This document shows, piece after piece, positions 19,603-28,942 of a DNA stretch of 64,000 bases. Positions within the stretch are counted from its first letter, which is position 1, and each line of letters begins with the position of its first letter. The notes under the pieces were generated by a model. The model was not told the DNA's origin. It saw nothing but the letters and a program-made list of their open reading frames with translations, and made no database searches. The position numbers and the translations under genes were made by a program. Origin of the DNA: Leishmania infantum JPCM5 (lineage: Eukaryota > Euglenozoa > Kinetoplastea > Trypanosomatida > Trypanosomatidae); the NCBI RefSeq assembly GCF_000002875.2, contig NC_009419.2, positions 1 through 64,000 on the forward strand, written 5' to 3'.

Positions 19603-20520
19603 TTACTTCGCCCCGGAATGATCGATTTTGAGGTCCTTGACGTTGACGTAGAGCGAGTCACTATCGAGGTAGTAGCGACCGTTGCCATGATCACGAAGCG
19701 TTTTGGCAATCGTTCGAGCTGCCTCCAGCCCGCGCAGCTCCAGGAAGGCGGGGTTGCGCTTCACTGCATTACCAACGAGTGTGGCAGCCTCAGCCTCACC
19801 CTGCGCCAGCAGAATGGCCGCCTGCTTCTCCTGCTCTGCCTGCTCCACCCGGAACTTGGCCCGCTCAGCCATCTGCTGCGCCACCTGCTTTGCCTCCACA
19901 GCGTTGGTGTACTCCTTTCCAAAGCTCATCTGAGTGATCGAGACGTCGGTGATGTCAATGTTGAAACGCTTCGCCCTCTCGGCCAGCATTACACCGATGC
20001 GGTGGCTCACCTCAGGACGTTTGATGAGAAGGTCAGAGGCGTTGAATTGCGCAATAACGGCGCGAATGATCTCATTAATGAGCGAGGGAAGAACCGTCTC
20101 CGCGTAGTTGACGCCGATGTGGCGATAAATGTGGTACAGATTCTCGACGTTGGGCTGGTAAAGCACACGCACGGCCATGTTTACCGTCTGCAAGTCACGG
20201 CTACCGCTCGCTGTAGGCACTTCGATAGGCTTGTTGCGGATGTCAAAGACCACAGGCGTTTCTAGAAATGGGATCGCGAAGTTGGCGCCTTCGCCGTAGG
20301 TGCGGTTGTAAAGGCCGGTGATGCAGTTGAACTTGACCGCGCGGAAGCCGCCTGGCACAAAGAAGATTGACTTGTAGAGGGCGTAGATGGAGACGCAGCC
20401 GACGCCGACCAGGGCCGACATGCCAATGATGTTGCCAAAGCCACCGTACGCGTTCATCTTCTTCCGCGCCTCGGCCGCCATCTTGGAGAAGTCCGGCTGT
20501 GGTGGTACCTTCGGGGGCAT
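19603..20520 (-). CDS. PHB2: Prohibitin 2
   Basis: Prohibitins form ring complexes in the mitochondrial inner membrane that chaperone membrane proteins and shape cristae. The 305 residues comprise a soluble N-terminus with several basic residues, one membrane segment at about 30-52 (IIGMSALVGVGCVSIYALY), the SPFH/band-7 domain with VPGGFRAVKFN, GANFAIPFLETPVVFDIRNKP and VRVLYQPNVENL, and a C-terminal coiled coil rich in alanine, glutamate and lysine including EAKQVAQQMAERAKFRVEQA. The length and N-terminal anchor favour PHB2 over the slightly shorter PHB1. Start ATG at 20520 opens directly into the conserved protein. The call is firm; the PHB2/PHB1 split is a little less so. Confidence 0.93.
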   Translation of the reverse strand: MPPKVPPQPDFSKMAAEARKKMNAYGGFGNIIGMSALVGVGCVSIYALYKSIFFVPGGFRAVKFNCITGLYNRTYGEGANFAIPFLETPVVFDIRNKPIEVPTASGSRDLQTVNMAVRVLYQPNVENLYHIYRHIGVNYAETVLPSLINEIIRAVIAQFNASDLLIKRPEVSHRIGVMLAERAKRFNIDITDVSITQMSFGKEYTNAVEAKQVAQQMAERAKFRVEQAEQEKQAAILLAQGEAEAATLVGNAVKRNPAFLELRGLEAARTIAKTLRDHGNGRYYLDSDSLYVNVKDLKIDHSGAK

Positions 20521-21508
20521 CTTGCTGTGAGGTAAAAGCGCTCCGTATTAGCACAGGAAATGTGAGCAAGAGAAGAAGAGACGGCAAATCACAGAAAGAA
20601 AACGTGCTAGCGGCTGCTCAACACGAGCGACGACGATACTACTAGTGAAGAAAAGGCTACAGGCGTTGTGCTGTTGCGAACTCCACCACAGGCGTGTGCG
20701 TGCGGAAGAAAGGGGGAGAGAAAGCGAGAGATGAAGGGGGTTTCCAAGAAAGGCAGAAAAGGAAAGGGGTGGTTGAGCGCCGGGGCACTGGAAAACGGCA
20801 CACAGCAGACGGCACAGGAAGCATGAAAAGTGGCAAAACGATTGATGATCGCTAGTGAGCCGGCAACAATGCACGAGACGGTGGAAAAAACGAGCAGCAA
20901 TTCCACCAGCGTGGCTCGCCGTACTGCAGCAGCCCTCGTGAGAATCACCCCTCTCTCGGCCAGGAACTTCATCGTCTTCACCGGTGCTTGACCGAAAACG
21001 GCGGAGAGATGACTCTCTCTCCGCGTTTGTGTGTGCGCGACGCAGAGGTGAGGGGAAGAGACGGGGAAGAAGAGCGCCACGGACGCGGAAACAACGGCGC
21101 GGACGCTTTCGTTCGCTTGCTTGCCCCATGTGTGCCATGTTCTCTGCTGGAAATCTGTCGATGTGCTCGAAGAGTCATCACACCATTATTATTCGCTGAG
21201 TCTAGGCCGCCGCGCGAAGAGTGCCGAAAAGCAACAGAATAAAAGACCAAGGGTTAAGCCGGAAGGGACGCTGGAGGCGCAACTCTGCCTCTCCTGGTCA
21301 CAACAGTGAAATGAGGCAACCTTTCTCTACAGGAGAGGGGAGTGTGGGAAGCAGGAAGTGAAGAGAATAGAAAAGCATAAAAACAAGCACGGAAATAATA
21401 TCAGCAGTGAGTAGCAGTTCGCATGCACGAGAGCCGCATACGCAACACCAGCCAGCGTGCACATCACATACGTGCTGTGCTCACTTCACTGCGGTAGCTC
21501 GCGTGCCA
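20521..21508. other. Intergenic, prohibitin to cation transporter
   Basis: About 1 kb without a supported gene. The minus strand is pyrimidine-rich just upstream of the prohibitin start (a run of CTTTTACCTCACAG type ends at about 20524-20540), a candidate trans-splice acceptor region. Open frames here are compositional. Confidence 0.5.
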
Positions 21509-23248
21509 TCACGTCTGGGAGGAAGAGATCCTTTCGCTCGAAGAAGTCGCGTCGACATCGGACTGGAGAGAGCTAAAGCCCAAGTCGATGCCGAGATCTA
21601 CGAAGCGATGCCGACCGCCGAGGATGACCGCGGCAATGATGAGCTTGCAAAAGGTGCCAGTGAAGCCAACAAATGACACATTCGAGTCGGGCAGTGACAG
21701 CGACAGACCGCATCCAGCGTAGGCGCTGATGACTTCAAATAAGGTGCGCGTCATAATATCAAAACGACTCTTGAGCAGCTGCACCCGCATTTCGGCCTCT
21801 TCTGAAAAGAGCATCAGCACCATTCCAGTAAACAGCCAGAAGAGACGCGACGTGAGCAGGCGGACGACAGAGGTGCGGAACATTTGCCTCCACTTGCGGT
21901 ACGTGCGATCGGTCGATATCGGGAGAGCGGGGAGGTACATGGAGAGGATGGTTACCGCTACATGAGCATTGCTGTACTCGAGCAGCGGCACAAAGGAGGC
22001 AGCGGCGAAGCGGACGGCGGCGGCCTGGCAGAGAGATAGGTATATCTTGTACGGCCATGTGTACCCGTGCAGCACCCCATCCCACTGCTCATACCAGAAC
22101 GGGGCCGCTTGCATCAGGGTCAGGGCGCACCACGCAAAGCCCAGAAAGGCCGTTTCGCTGGGACGAAAGAGAAACGGGTGAAAGGTGCCTGGCTCTTTAG
22201 ACGACATCGCCTCCCGAAATGCAGCGTCCATATTATCTAGGCAGCGTAAGAGAGAGTAAGAGTGGCGTGGCAGGGCATGAAGCAAGGCTGCAGAGATGTC
22301 GTCGGTTTCGCTGGCGCTCCTCTCCTCACCGTCGCTAGTGTCGTCCAAAGGCGAGCGACAGAGCTCGATGCAGCGGCATAGGAGACCGGTAAAGCGGCGT
22401 ACGACCCACAGCGAGCACCACTCGCACAGCATAAAAAAGCGGAGAAAGACAGGGAAGGCGGTGAACCCTAGTGCGCACGCTGCTGTCACCAGGCCCGTCA
22501 CAGCGGCGTCCCTCGCGTACGCCTCCATGGGTAAGAAGATGGAGCTGTGGAATGAAGCGAGTGTCATGCAGAACACGTCAAAGGCAGAGAGGTGTGAGAC
22601 GTTGAGACTCCACAGCAGCGTCATGAGGGCACTGTTGACGACGACAAAGTACACAAAGGGGGTGATGGCGCTCACGAGAGCAGCGTAGTGCAAGCGGCGT
22701 GCCTCGGCTCGCTTCTTCGCCCGTAATAACGCCTCCCGTGGTGTATCCTTCTCTTCGGGGTAAAAGACATGCCGCACGCGGTGTAACATGAAGAGGCGCA
22801 GAAGAGGTTGAAAGCTGCTGGTGATCACAACCCCTCCAGGGAGCAACAGAAAATGCCGGAAAAGCGTCGCGCCGGCAGACCATTTGCCTACGTCCACTGA
22901 CTGCAGACCGCAGTTGCACACCGAGGATACGGCGACAAAGAAGGCGTCAACAGTGGCGAGGTGTGGGACCATGACAAGCAGACCAAGAAACCCAATCAAA
23001 ACCCATGTGCATATGTACACAAAATGGCAAAAGAGGTACCATTTCTTGAAGAAATCGAGCTGCTCAATGAGGTGCCGCTGGTCGGCAGTGAGAGGCAGAA
23101 GCACAGGCGCCTCAAACAAGAGCTGAGAGGTGCGGGAGTAGTCATCTCTGGGAGCCGTGGGAAGCGGCGTCAGTGGCGGTTGCTCACCTACCTCGAAGGG
23201 GAGCGCCTGACGGTGGGGCGTGGCAGGCACGCCAACACCAGATGGCAT
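21509..23248 (-). CDS. TrkH/KtrB-type cation transporter
   Basis: A 579-residue polytopic membrane protein of the Trk/Ktr/HKT potassium or sodium transporter superfamily. These proteins have four membrane-pore-membrane repeats, each pore loop carrying a selectivity-filter glycine. I see the first pore loop at 107-118 (AVSSVCNCGLQS) and the fourth at about 507-518 (ISAYAGCGLSLS, after FEV), followed by the typical FVGFTGTFCKLIIAAVILGGRHR segment. The middle repeats are more divergent: FDVFCMTLASFHSS in the second. A hydrophilic acidic insert with DDTSDGEERSASETDD lies near the middle. The N-terminal 55 residues are proline-rich and soluble. Start ATG at 23248. Whether it moves potassium or sodium cannot be told. 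Likely in the plasma or an intracellular membrane. Confidence 0.85.
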   Translation of the reverse strand: MPSGVGVPATPHRQALPFEVGEQPPLTPLPTAPRDDYSRTSQLLFEAPVLLPLTADQRHLIEQLDFFKKWYLFCHFVYICTWVLIGFLGLLVMVPHLATVDAFFVAVSSVCNCGLQSVDVGKWSAGATLFRHFLLLPGGVVITSSFQPLLRLFMLHRVRHVFYPEEKDTPREALLRAKKRAEARRLHYAALVSAITPFVYFVVVNSALMTLLWSLNVSHLSAFDVFCMTLASFHSSIFLPMEAYARDAAVTGLVTAACALGFTAFPVFLRFFMLCEWCSLWVVRRFTGLLCRCIELCRSPLDDTSDGEERSASETDDISAALLHALPRHSYSLLRCLDNMDAAFREAMSSKEPGTFHPFLFRPSETAFLGFAWCALTLMQAAPFWYEQWDGVLHGYTWPYKIYLSLCQAAAVRFAAASFVPLLEYSNAHVAVTILSMYLPALPISTDRTYRKWRQMFRTSVVRLLTSRLFWLFTGMVLMLFSEEAEMRVQLLKSRFDIMTRTLFEVISAYAGCGLSLSLPDSNVSFVGFTGTFCKLIIAAVILGGRHRFVDLGIDLGFSSLQSDVDATSSSERISSSQT

Positions 23249-24194
23249 AATTCAGACGGGAAAGGCAAGGACGGCTAGGCAAATGCGAAAACTACCGAGG
23301 TGATCGTAGCAGTTGTTGGCGGATGGTTATGTCTCGGCGGAGCGAAAGAGAGGCCCTGCGCCGCACCTCCTATCACTTTCTTTCAGCGGCTTCTGCGAGT
23401 TTCGAGGGGCAGAGAAAAAAAAGTCCCGTGGCCGCACAGGATAAGCGAACTGGCCGAAGCTAACGAAGCAAAGTACAGAAAAAGGCAGAAGTGGGAGAAG
23501 CGGCCGTCGTCGTCGGAAGGGGGGGGGGCAGAGGAGAAAGAGTAACGCAGCAGTCTTACTTAGCAACGCGTGATGCACCTGTTCGCTGGGAGTGGTGGCA
23601 GTGCAGGAACGATGCGGAATCACTCTCGTATCGGACTAATCCTAGAAGCGCCCAACCAATAGGTGTGCTCTAGTGCCACTGTGCCGCGAGTCTTTGCCCT
23701 CTTTTCGATTTATCTCCCTTTCCTCTCACCCACTAACCCATGCACCACGCCCAACTCACCCCTTTCTTCCCTTCCATGCCGTCGCGTTCAGCAAATATGA
23801 ACTTTGAGGAGCTGCGACTCCGTGTACGCAAAGAGCAGCAACTGCATTTTCCAGCAGCCTGCGTGTTGAGTGATATCGAGCACAACGTCGGTGACATCAA
23901 TGAGAGGGGACTTTTCCTGTGAGTTGGAGGCACCTGCATGTGTGTGTGTGTGGTGTCTTTGTGGCTGTGTACCGCCAATGCATGCAATGCGGCTCATGCC
24001 TTGTTGCTAGATTCCATCGTAGTGTACATCAAAAGTGTTCCACCATTCTCGATTTCCTTTGAGTGGAATGGAAAAAATTATATAAACAACGCGGCACTCT
24101 CGTTAAGGAAAGAAGGAGAGACGTGACACTGTTTGGTAGCGCGCCACACTCCACTTCACCTTATCTCTCACAGCGTTGCCTCCGCTCACTACAG
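23249..24194. other. Intergenic with plus-strand pyrimidine-rich island
   Basis: This 0.95 kb lies between two minus-strand genes. Unlike the surrounding DNA, the stretch 23690-23775 is pyrimidine-rich on the plus strand and is followed by a small plus-strand open frame (listed separately). A short TG tract occurs at 23939-23953. Confidence 0.5.
23776..23922 (+). CDS. Candidate small antisense-strand ORF, 48 aa
   Basis: An ATG-initiated plus-strand frame of 48 codons in the middle of the minus array. The product contains MNFEELRLRVRKEQQL and then AACVLSDIEHNVGDINERG, which looks more protein-like than the compositional frames around it. It is preceded by about 85 bases of polypyrimidine sequence on the same strand (TTTATCTCCCTTTCCTCTC and CCCTTTCTTCCCTTCC), as a trypanosomatid leader would be. 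No family is recognised. It may be a chance frame, a fragment of a displaced gene, or a short real gene. Evidence is weak because a lone plus-strand gene inside a minus array would be unusual. Confidence 0.2.
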   Translation: MPSRSANMNFEELRLRVRKEQQLHFPAACVLSDIEHNVGDINERGLFL

Positions 24195-25100
24195 CTACAC
24201 GGCTGGCGAGGTAGAAGGACGCTCTTCCATTAGTGAGCCGTACAGCTCGCACAACGATGGCAGCCGGTAGGCATCGCCGTACACACGCCTTTCCAGTGCA
24301 GTGCCGCGCTGAGTCCTGGTGTGCGTAGCGCTGAGCATGCCGTTGCGCGCACGCGTCTCCTGCAAGTAGCGATGGGTGCGGCTCTGTGCGGCGAGCATCC
24401 CATCCTCGATGTGTCTCAGCTGCGCCACGGCACACCGACGATGTCCTGCATGCTTCGCCTGCAGCGCAGCCATGCTGGCATCATCCTTCTCTAGCGCTAT
24501 AGTTTCCCGCTTGAGCAAGGCAGCCGCCTGACGAGTGATGCGATGTTCGAGCAAGCTGCCTCGGCTGAGCAAATAGGCGCCCAAGAGTTCTCTTTCTAGG
24601 CGCGCCGCATCGCGGCGGCGCTTGGCAGCCTCAGAAAAGCTGCCTTCCCATCTCAGCTCTGTCTCCTGCTGTTGCAACACCAGCACCTCGCGAGGGACAG
24701 CTATCGGCATGGTTTGCAGTTTCACAGTCTCAGAGGCGGCGAACCGGGCCAGCTCCTCCTCGTCCGCTCGGCGTCGTTCAGCTTGTGAGCGGAGAAGACG
24801 CTCCAAGTGTACGCGCTTCTCTTGCGATGCGGCGCGCCGCTGCTGCAAGAGGTATTGACCTTCGGCTCGTTGCAGCGCATTCCACTGATGTGCACCGTCT
24901 CTTTCCAACTGCATGGCCGCCGCAGAGAGCGCCGTTTCGCTCTGGACACAATCGCTTTGCAGAAGCTCTTCAGCGAGCTCATATTTGCCCATGCCGGCGA
25001 GCCTTCGCACGCGGCGGCGTGCACTTTCCTCAGCGAGCGACATCGCGGCTGTCGTGGGGACGGAGCAAAGCTGACGAGTCGTCGTCCCGGTCACTGTCAT
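24195..25100 (-). CDS. Hypothetical coiled-coil protein
   Basis: A 301-residue protein I do not recognise. It is almost wholly helical and charged, rich in alanine, arginine, glutamate and leucine, with heptad-like stretches such as QAERRRADEEELARF and LLKRETIALEKDDASMAALQ. There are no transmembrane segments or enzymatic motifs. The segment RRVRRLAGMGKYELAEELLQ near the N-terminus is a plausible amphipathic helix. ATG at 25100 is the first start; MSLAEESARR at 25043 is a good alternative, giving 282 residues. It lies in the minus array between the cation transporter and a conserved protein of unknown function. A cytoskeletal or flagellar role is possible from the composition alone, but not shown. 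Confidence 0.65.
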   Translation of the reverse strand: MTVTGTTTRQLCSVPTTAAMSLAEESARRRVRRLAGMGKYELAEELLQSDCVQSETALSAAAMQLERDGAHQWNALQRAEGQYLLQQRRAASQEKRVHLERLLRSQAERRRADEEELARFAASETVKLQTMPIAVPREVLVLQQQETELRWEGSFSEAAKRRRDAARLERELLGAYLLSRGSLLEHRITRQAAALLKRETIALEKDDASMAALQAKHAGHRRCAVAQLRHIEDGMLAAQSRTHRYLQETRARNGMLSATHTRTQRGTALERRVYGDAYRLPSLCELYGSLMEERPSTSPAV

Positions 25101-25570
25101 CCCTCTTTCTCTCTCGACCGCAAGAACTCAGCAATGGCCCGGTGATGACAGCGCTGCGGTGCCAGTCGTCAGTGCAGTAGATGAATGGGTGTGTACGCTG
25201 TCTCACGAAACCATGTACGCATAGGAGGCACAGCGAACGTGCAAACGACCAAAGACGAAGAAAGAAAGAGTGGCGAGGAAGTGACGAGGAAGGTTGAAAA
25301 GATGAAAGCCACTTGAGTACACGCCAAGCAGAAAGTGTTTCCGGTATGTGGAAGAGCCGCCGCATCCTTCGGAGATGCTGACGGGGCATTTGAGCAGACC
25401 ACACACACACAAACGTGACGAGCGCAGAAGAGAAGGGGGCGTGACGCCGCCTTCTCTCTTTGCTAAAGTCTCAAAGACGCGCACGAGACGCTGCATCAAG
25501 GGCTTGTGCATGTCACAGCGGCATCGGAGTGAACGTGCATCGAATGCCCTCGCAATCTCATGAGGCAGTG

Positions 25571-25630
<60 letters not shown>

Positions 25631-26193
25631 ATGCGAGGAGAGCACCTCTGCTCAGCAGCTGGCATTGGCCTCAGGCGGGCCCGCTCATGCACTTCTGCTT
25701 TCGTTCTCTCGTTTGCTTGCTTTTTTTTGCATATTTGTATTCCTCTTGGCTCGATGGATTTTGCACTACTAATCACGCCACATGACAGAGAGCGAGCACG
25801 AGAAAGCGGTGGAGAGGTTGAGGGAAAAGGAGAAAGACAGATATGATGGGAGTCTCCCCTACTTCGACAGCAGCGCATACGCTTGAGTGTGCGTAATGAA
25901 AAGCCCGCGTGCCACATTAAACAAATGCGAAATGCATGCGACTGTGCCTTTCGGTGAAGAACCTTTCTTACCTCGCCGGCTACCATTTCTTACTCAAAGA
26001 GCGTACACGCGCCATCAAGTGCACTTAAATTCCTATGGTAAAAAAGAAACAAAACACGCCGGGAAGGTAGAGAGGATAAAGAAAGAGAGTGGGGCACATA
26101 CATCAATACAGGCACGGCTACCGCTCTCCTCCACACGCGCCCTCCTTTCTCTGACGGTACGGCCCATGAGGCTCAAAGCGCACACGTGCACGT
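25101..26193. other. Intergenic with long TG microsatellite
   Basis: About 1.1 kb without a supported gene. It contains a 56-base TG dinucleotide repeat at 25572-25627. The rest is purine-rich on the plus strand. Confidence 0.6.
25572..25627. repeat. (TG)28 microsatellite
   Basis: Twenty-eight uninterrupted TG units on the plus strand, the longest simple repeat in the window. In the minus-array transcript it would appear as a CA repeat in untranslated RNA. Length is likely to vary between strains, as is usual for perfect dinucleotide repeats. Confidence 0.97.
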
Positions 26194-26802
26194 CTAGTAT
26201 TCCACCTCCTGGCCGGCAAAAAACCCCCACTTCTCCTCCCATTCATCAGCCACCATCATGACATAGGGACCGAAGTATGCGACGTTGTCGACAGGGTGCA
26301 CCCACCGATCCTTTGGCTCGTAGATGTACTTGTCCTTGAGGACACGGGCACGCATCACACGACGGTCGCCGTGCACAACCTTGTCCTTCGGCGCACGCGT
26401 GCGGGCAGCACGGTTCCACCAGCCGTGGGCGTTGATAAGGTCGTCCTGAAGGCAGCCCCACTTGTGGAACTGAAGGCCCTCGTAGAAGCACATCATTTTG
26501 CTGGCATACCACTTGCCGTATAAGCCTAAGTCGCGCGCGTCGCTCTGCATGACCTTCTCCCACGGGTACTCCATCTTGTAAGGATGGGCGTGGTCCGTGA
26601 CAGGGAGGGCGAGAAGGGCGCGGTAGTCGATCTTGTTAGCCTTGATGGCCTTCTGCAAACGGAGTGCGCGTTCGACTTTGTGCGCATTCTGCACGGAGAG
26701 GAACTCTCGGTACATGTTTGGGTAGAAGAAGTGGCCGATATAGTAGCGGAAACCGGCCCAGATGCCCTGCGCCATGAAGTTGGGGGACGTTGGCTTCATC
26801 AT
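26194..26802 (-). CDS. Conserved hypothetical protein, possibly mitochondrial
   Basis: A 202-residue protein that I do not recognise by family. It is rich in aromatic and basic residues: GIWAGFRYYIGHFFYPNMY near the N-terminus, a helix NAHKVERALRLQKAIKANK, then DLGLYGKWYASKMMCFYEG, a tryptophan-containing HGWWNRAARTRAPKDKVV segment, and an acidic aromatic tail with DEWEEKWGFF. There is no clear transmembrane segment. The high Tyr/Trp/Lys content and compact size are typical of trypanosomatid-specific subunits of mitochondrial respiratory complexes or mitoribosomes, but this is inference from composition only. Start at 26802 (double Met; 26799 possible). Codon use looks like that of a well-expressed gene. 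Confidence 0.75.
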   Translation of the reverse strand: MMKPTSPNFMAQGIWAGFRYYIGHFFYPNMYREFLSVQNAHKVERALRLQKAIKANKIDYRALLALPVTDHAHPYKMEYPWEKVMQSDARDLGLYGKWYASKMMCFYEGLQFHKWGCLQDDLINAHGWWNRAARTRAPKDKVVHGDRRVMRARVLKDKYIYEPKDRWVHPVDNVAYFGPYVMMVADEWEEKWGFFAGQEVEY

Positions 26803-27678
26803 TTTCGCAAACTGGGTAGCAACGAGTGTAAGAAATGAGCTGCGAAGGGAGGGATTATGTGCACTACGTGTTGTCTCTTCCTAAAACTAGAGGGGTGGCT
26901 AATGAACCGGGTGGTAGATGTGTTGATAGAGTGCAGCAGCAACAGCGCACATCGGGTCAGGGAGAGGAATCAAGACGATGCGCACGTTGAGCGCGATAGC
27001 GCTCGAAAGCATGAGCAAGAAGAGGGAGCAATGCAGAAGAAGAGCGCAGGAGGGCAATGTGAAAGACGTGCAGCATGAAGATGGCTCCCAGCAGGTCCGT
27101 TAGAGTGACAGAGCAGGGACGCTACAGGTAAGAATAATAGAAGCAAATAGTCACGTGAGTTACATTGACTTGACGGAGTCCATGTTGGTCAGCTCTCTTC
27201 TGTGGAGAACAGGAAAGACACTGCATGGTGTCAAGAGCAGCGATGCTGTCTCGCGCCCTTAGCTGTGCTTACGCGGACGCTGAGTCAGAAAACGAGGTGT
27301 ACAGAAGAAAACCCCACATGAAAAGCAAAAGGAGTTATCCTTGCTTTCTAAAGTGGCCTTTCCAAGACCGGTTGGCGCCGCTCTCTTTCGCATTTTAGTC
27401 AGATGTACGACTAACACCTCCCACGCAGAAAACAGACTAACACTCTTCTCTCTCCAGTCACATAGCCACCCTCTCGTTGCAACAGTGCTTGAGGCATGCT
27501 CACCCGGCAGCGGCGAAGCTGCTCGGCGGTGGCGCTATCGGCGATGCAACTGCCGAGCGGGTGTTGCGGTGAAGAGAGGGAAACATGGAGAAGAGAGCAC
27601 AAAATGCAACTAAGATGACGTCAGATAGATGAGCAAACACGAAAACGAGTGAGAGAAGACGGAGAGGGGGGAGAAAGG
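26803..27678. other. Intergenic, unknown protein to coatomer zeta
   Basis: This 0.88 kb contains no supported gene. A plus-strand pyrimidine-rich patch ending TCTTCTCTCTCCAG lies at about 27441-27458, opposite in strand bias to the surrounding array. Confidence 0.5.
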
Positions 27679-28233
27679 CTACAAATTATCACGCAGGTAC
27701 TTGTTGACACCAGTGAGGGCGGCCCGCGCCGTGTCGTTGCTAACGTCGACCAAGTAGGGTTCCAAATCGTTCGCCACGGTGGCCGAGTCTGTTTCTAGGA
27801 TGATTCCCTCATCTAGCATCTCATCGATTGTCATGAGAAGAGCACAGTAGTTCTCCAGTAACAAACGCGCTGTCAGAGAGGGTGTGTTGAGTTCTTGGCG
27901 CAGTGCATCTACCAGTCCCATCAACACGTTCGACAGCACAACTTCATTCTCAGAGCCGGCGCCAATGACAATGATCGTAACATCTTCGCTGATGTGGAAG
28001 AGAGCAATGTGCCCTTCCACCACGAGAATCTCGCTCTCGTAGGCGACATGGTTGCCGCGTCGCGGGTCGTGAATGGCTTGAAAGACGGCGTGCTCCAGCG
28101 AGCGCTGCTTTTCAAGAGGCGCCAGCGCCTTAGAAGACTCGGGGGTGCCCTCCCCGATGAAGTACTTGGCAAAGATGCGGCTGCCAGTGTTGTTCAGTGC
28201 CACCACCGCCTGTACTCGGTGCAGGAAGGCCAT
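27679..28233 (-). CDS. COPZ: Coatomer subunit zeta
   Basis: The zeta subunit of the COPI coat, which drives retrograde transport from Golgi to endoplasmic reticulum. The 184 residues have the family plan of a single longin-like fold: a first strand VQAVVALNNTGSRIFAKYF, an inserted helical region KQRSLEHAVFQAIHDPRRG, then EILVVEGHIALFHISEDVTIIVIG and SENEVVLSNVLMGLVDALR, and a C-terminal helix LLENYCALLMTIDEMLDEGII. That last motif (LLMTIDEMLDEGIILETD) is diagnostic of COPI zeta. Start ATG at 28233, since MAFLHRVQ is followed at once by the conserved strand; the upstream frame to 28263 adds only 10 residues. Confidence 0.92.
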   Translation of the reverse strand: MAFLHRVQAVVALNNTGSRIFAKYFIGEGTPESSKALAPLEKQRSLEHAVFQAIHDPRRGNHVAYESEILVVEGHIALFHISEDVTIIVIGAGSENEVVLSNVLMGLVDALRQELNTPSLTARLLLENYCALLMTIDEMLDEGIILETDSATVANDLEPYLVDVSNDTARAALTGVNKYLRDNL

Positions 28234-28942
28234 TGCAATGATGAGAGAGGTGCGAGCACGCACGGTTGAATGGCTCCTCGTTTATTCTAAGAGGAAGCAG
28301 AGCGGTAAAATATGCGGACCGGTGAGAGTGGACTGCACGCAGAAGCGCAGGCACGTGTGTGAGAAAGGGTAGCAGAGTTGAGTACACGCACAGACACGAA
28401 AAGAGCCGCTTTGTTTTTTCTTTATCCCTTTCAACAGCGCACAGCTAATCACCAACAACGTGAACTCAAAAAGCAAAAAAAAAGATGCAACGAGATGCTG
28501 AAGGCGACACGGTGCAAGAGGGGGCGAAGAGGCCGCCGCAGTGTAATGACGCTAGCTCCTGGTCGAATGTCGGCATAGAATTGGTTGCCGCGGAAGAGAG
28601 TGGCTGAAAGAGCCGCGGCGCAACCACGGCGATGAAAACACCATGGTGAGCCGTTGAATGCGCTCAGCAGAGCGGGCGGCGAGTGCACCAGTCGCAACGT
28701 ACACAGCTTGGCGACGGTGCCACTGTAGCGCATGCCCATGTATAGAGCTGCTGGTATGCCAATAGCGATGCTTCTTTTTCTTTCGTTTTTTAGGTAAATG
28801 CAGAACTGCCGGCAAAGAAAAAGCTGAGTAGAAAACACGGCCAACTGGGGAACAGCGTGTACGCGAAGCAACAAAAAGGGAACCCACCGTTCGTGGTGGG
28901 GGGGAGGCCGACGGACGTACGGACTCGCCACGCAGAGTCCCT
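28234..28942. other. Intergenic, coatomer zeta to LMBR1-like
   Basis: About 0.7 kb with no supported gene. The open minus frame over 28449-29186 overlaps the next gene out of frame and has compositional character. Confidence 0.5.

Noticed and set aside
19561..20265. 234-codon plus-strand frame over the prohibitin gene
   Set aside because: Shadow of the strongly GC-biased prohibitin codons on the other strand.
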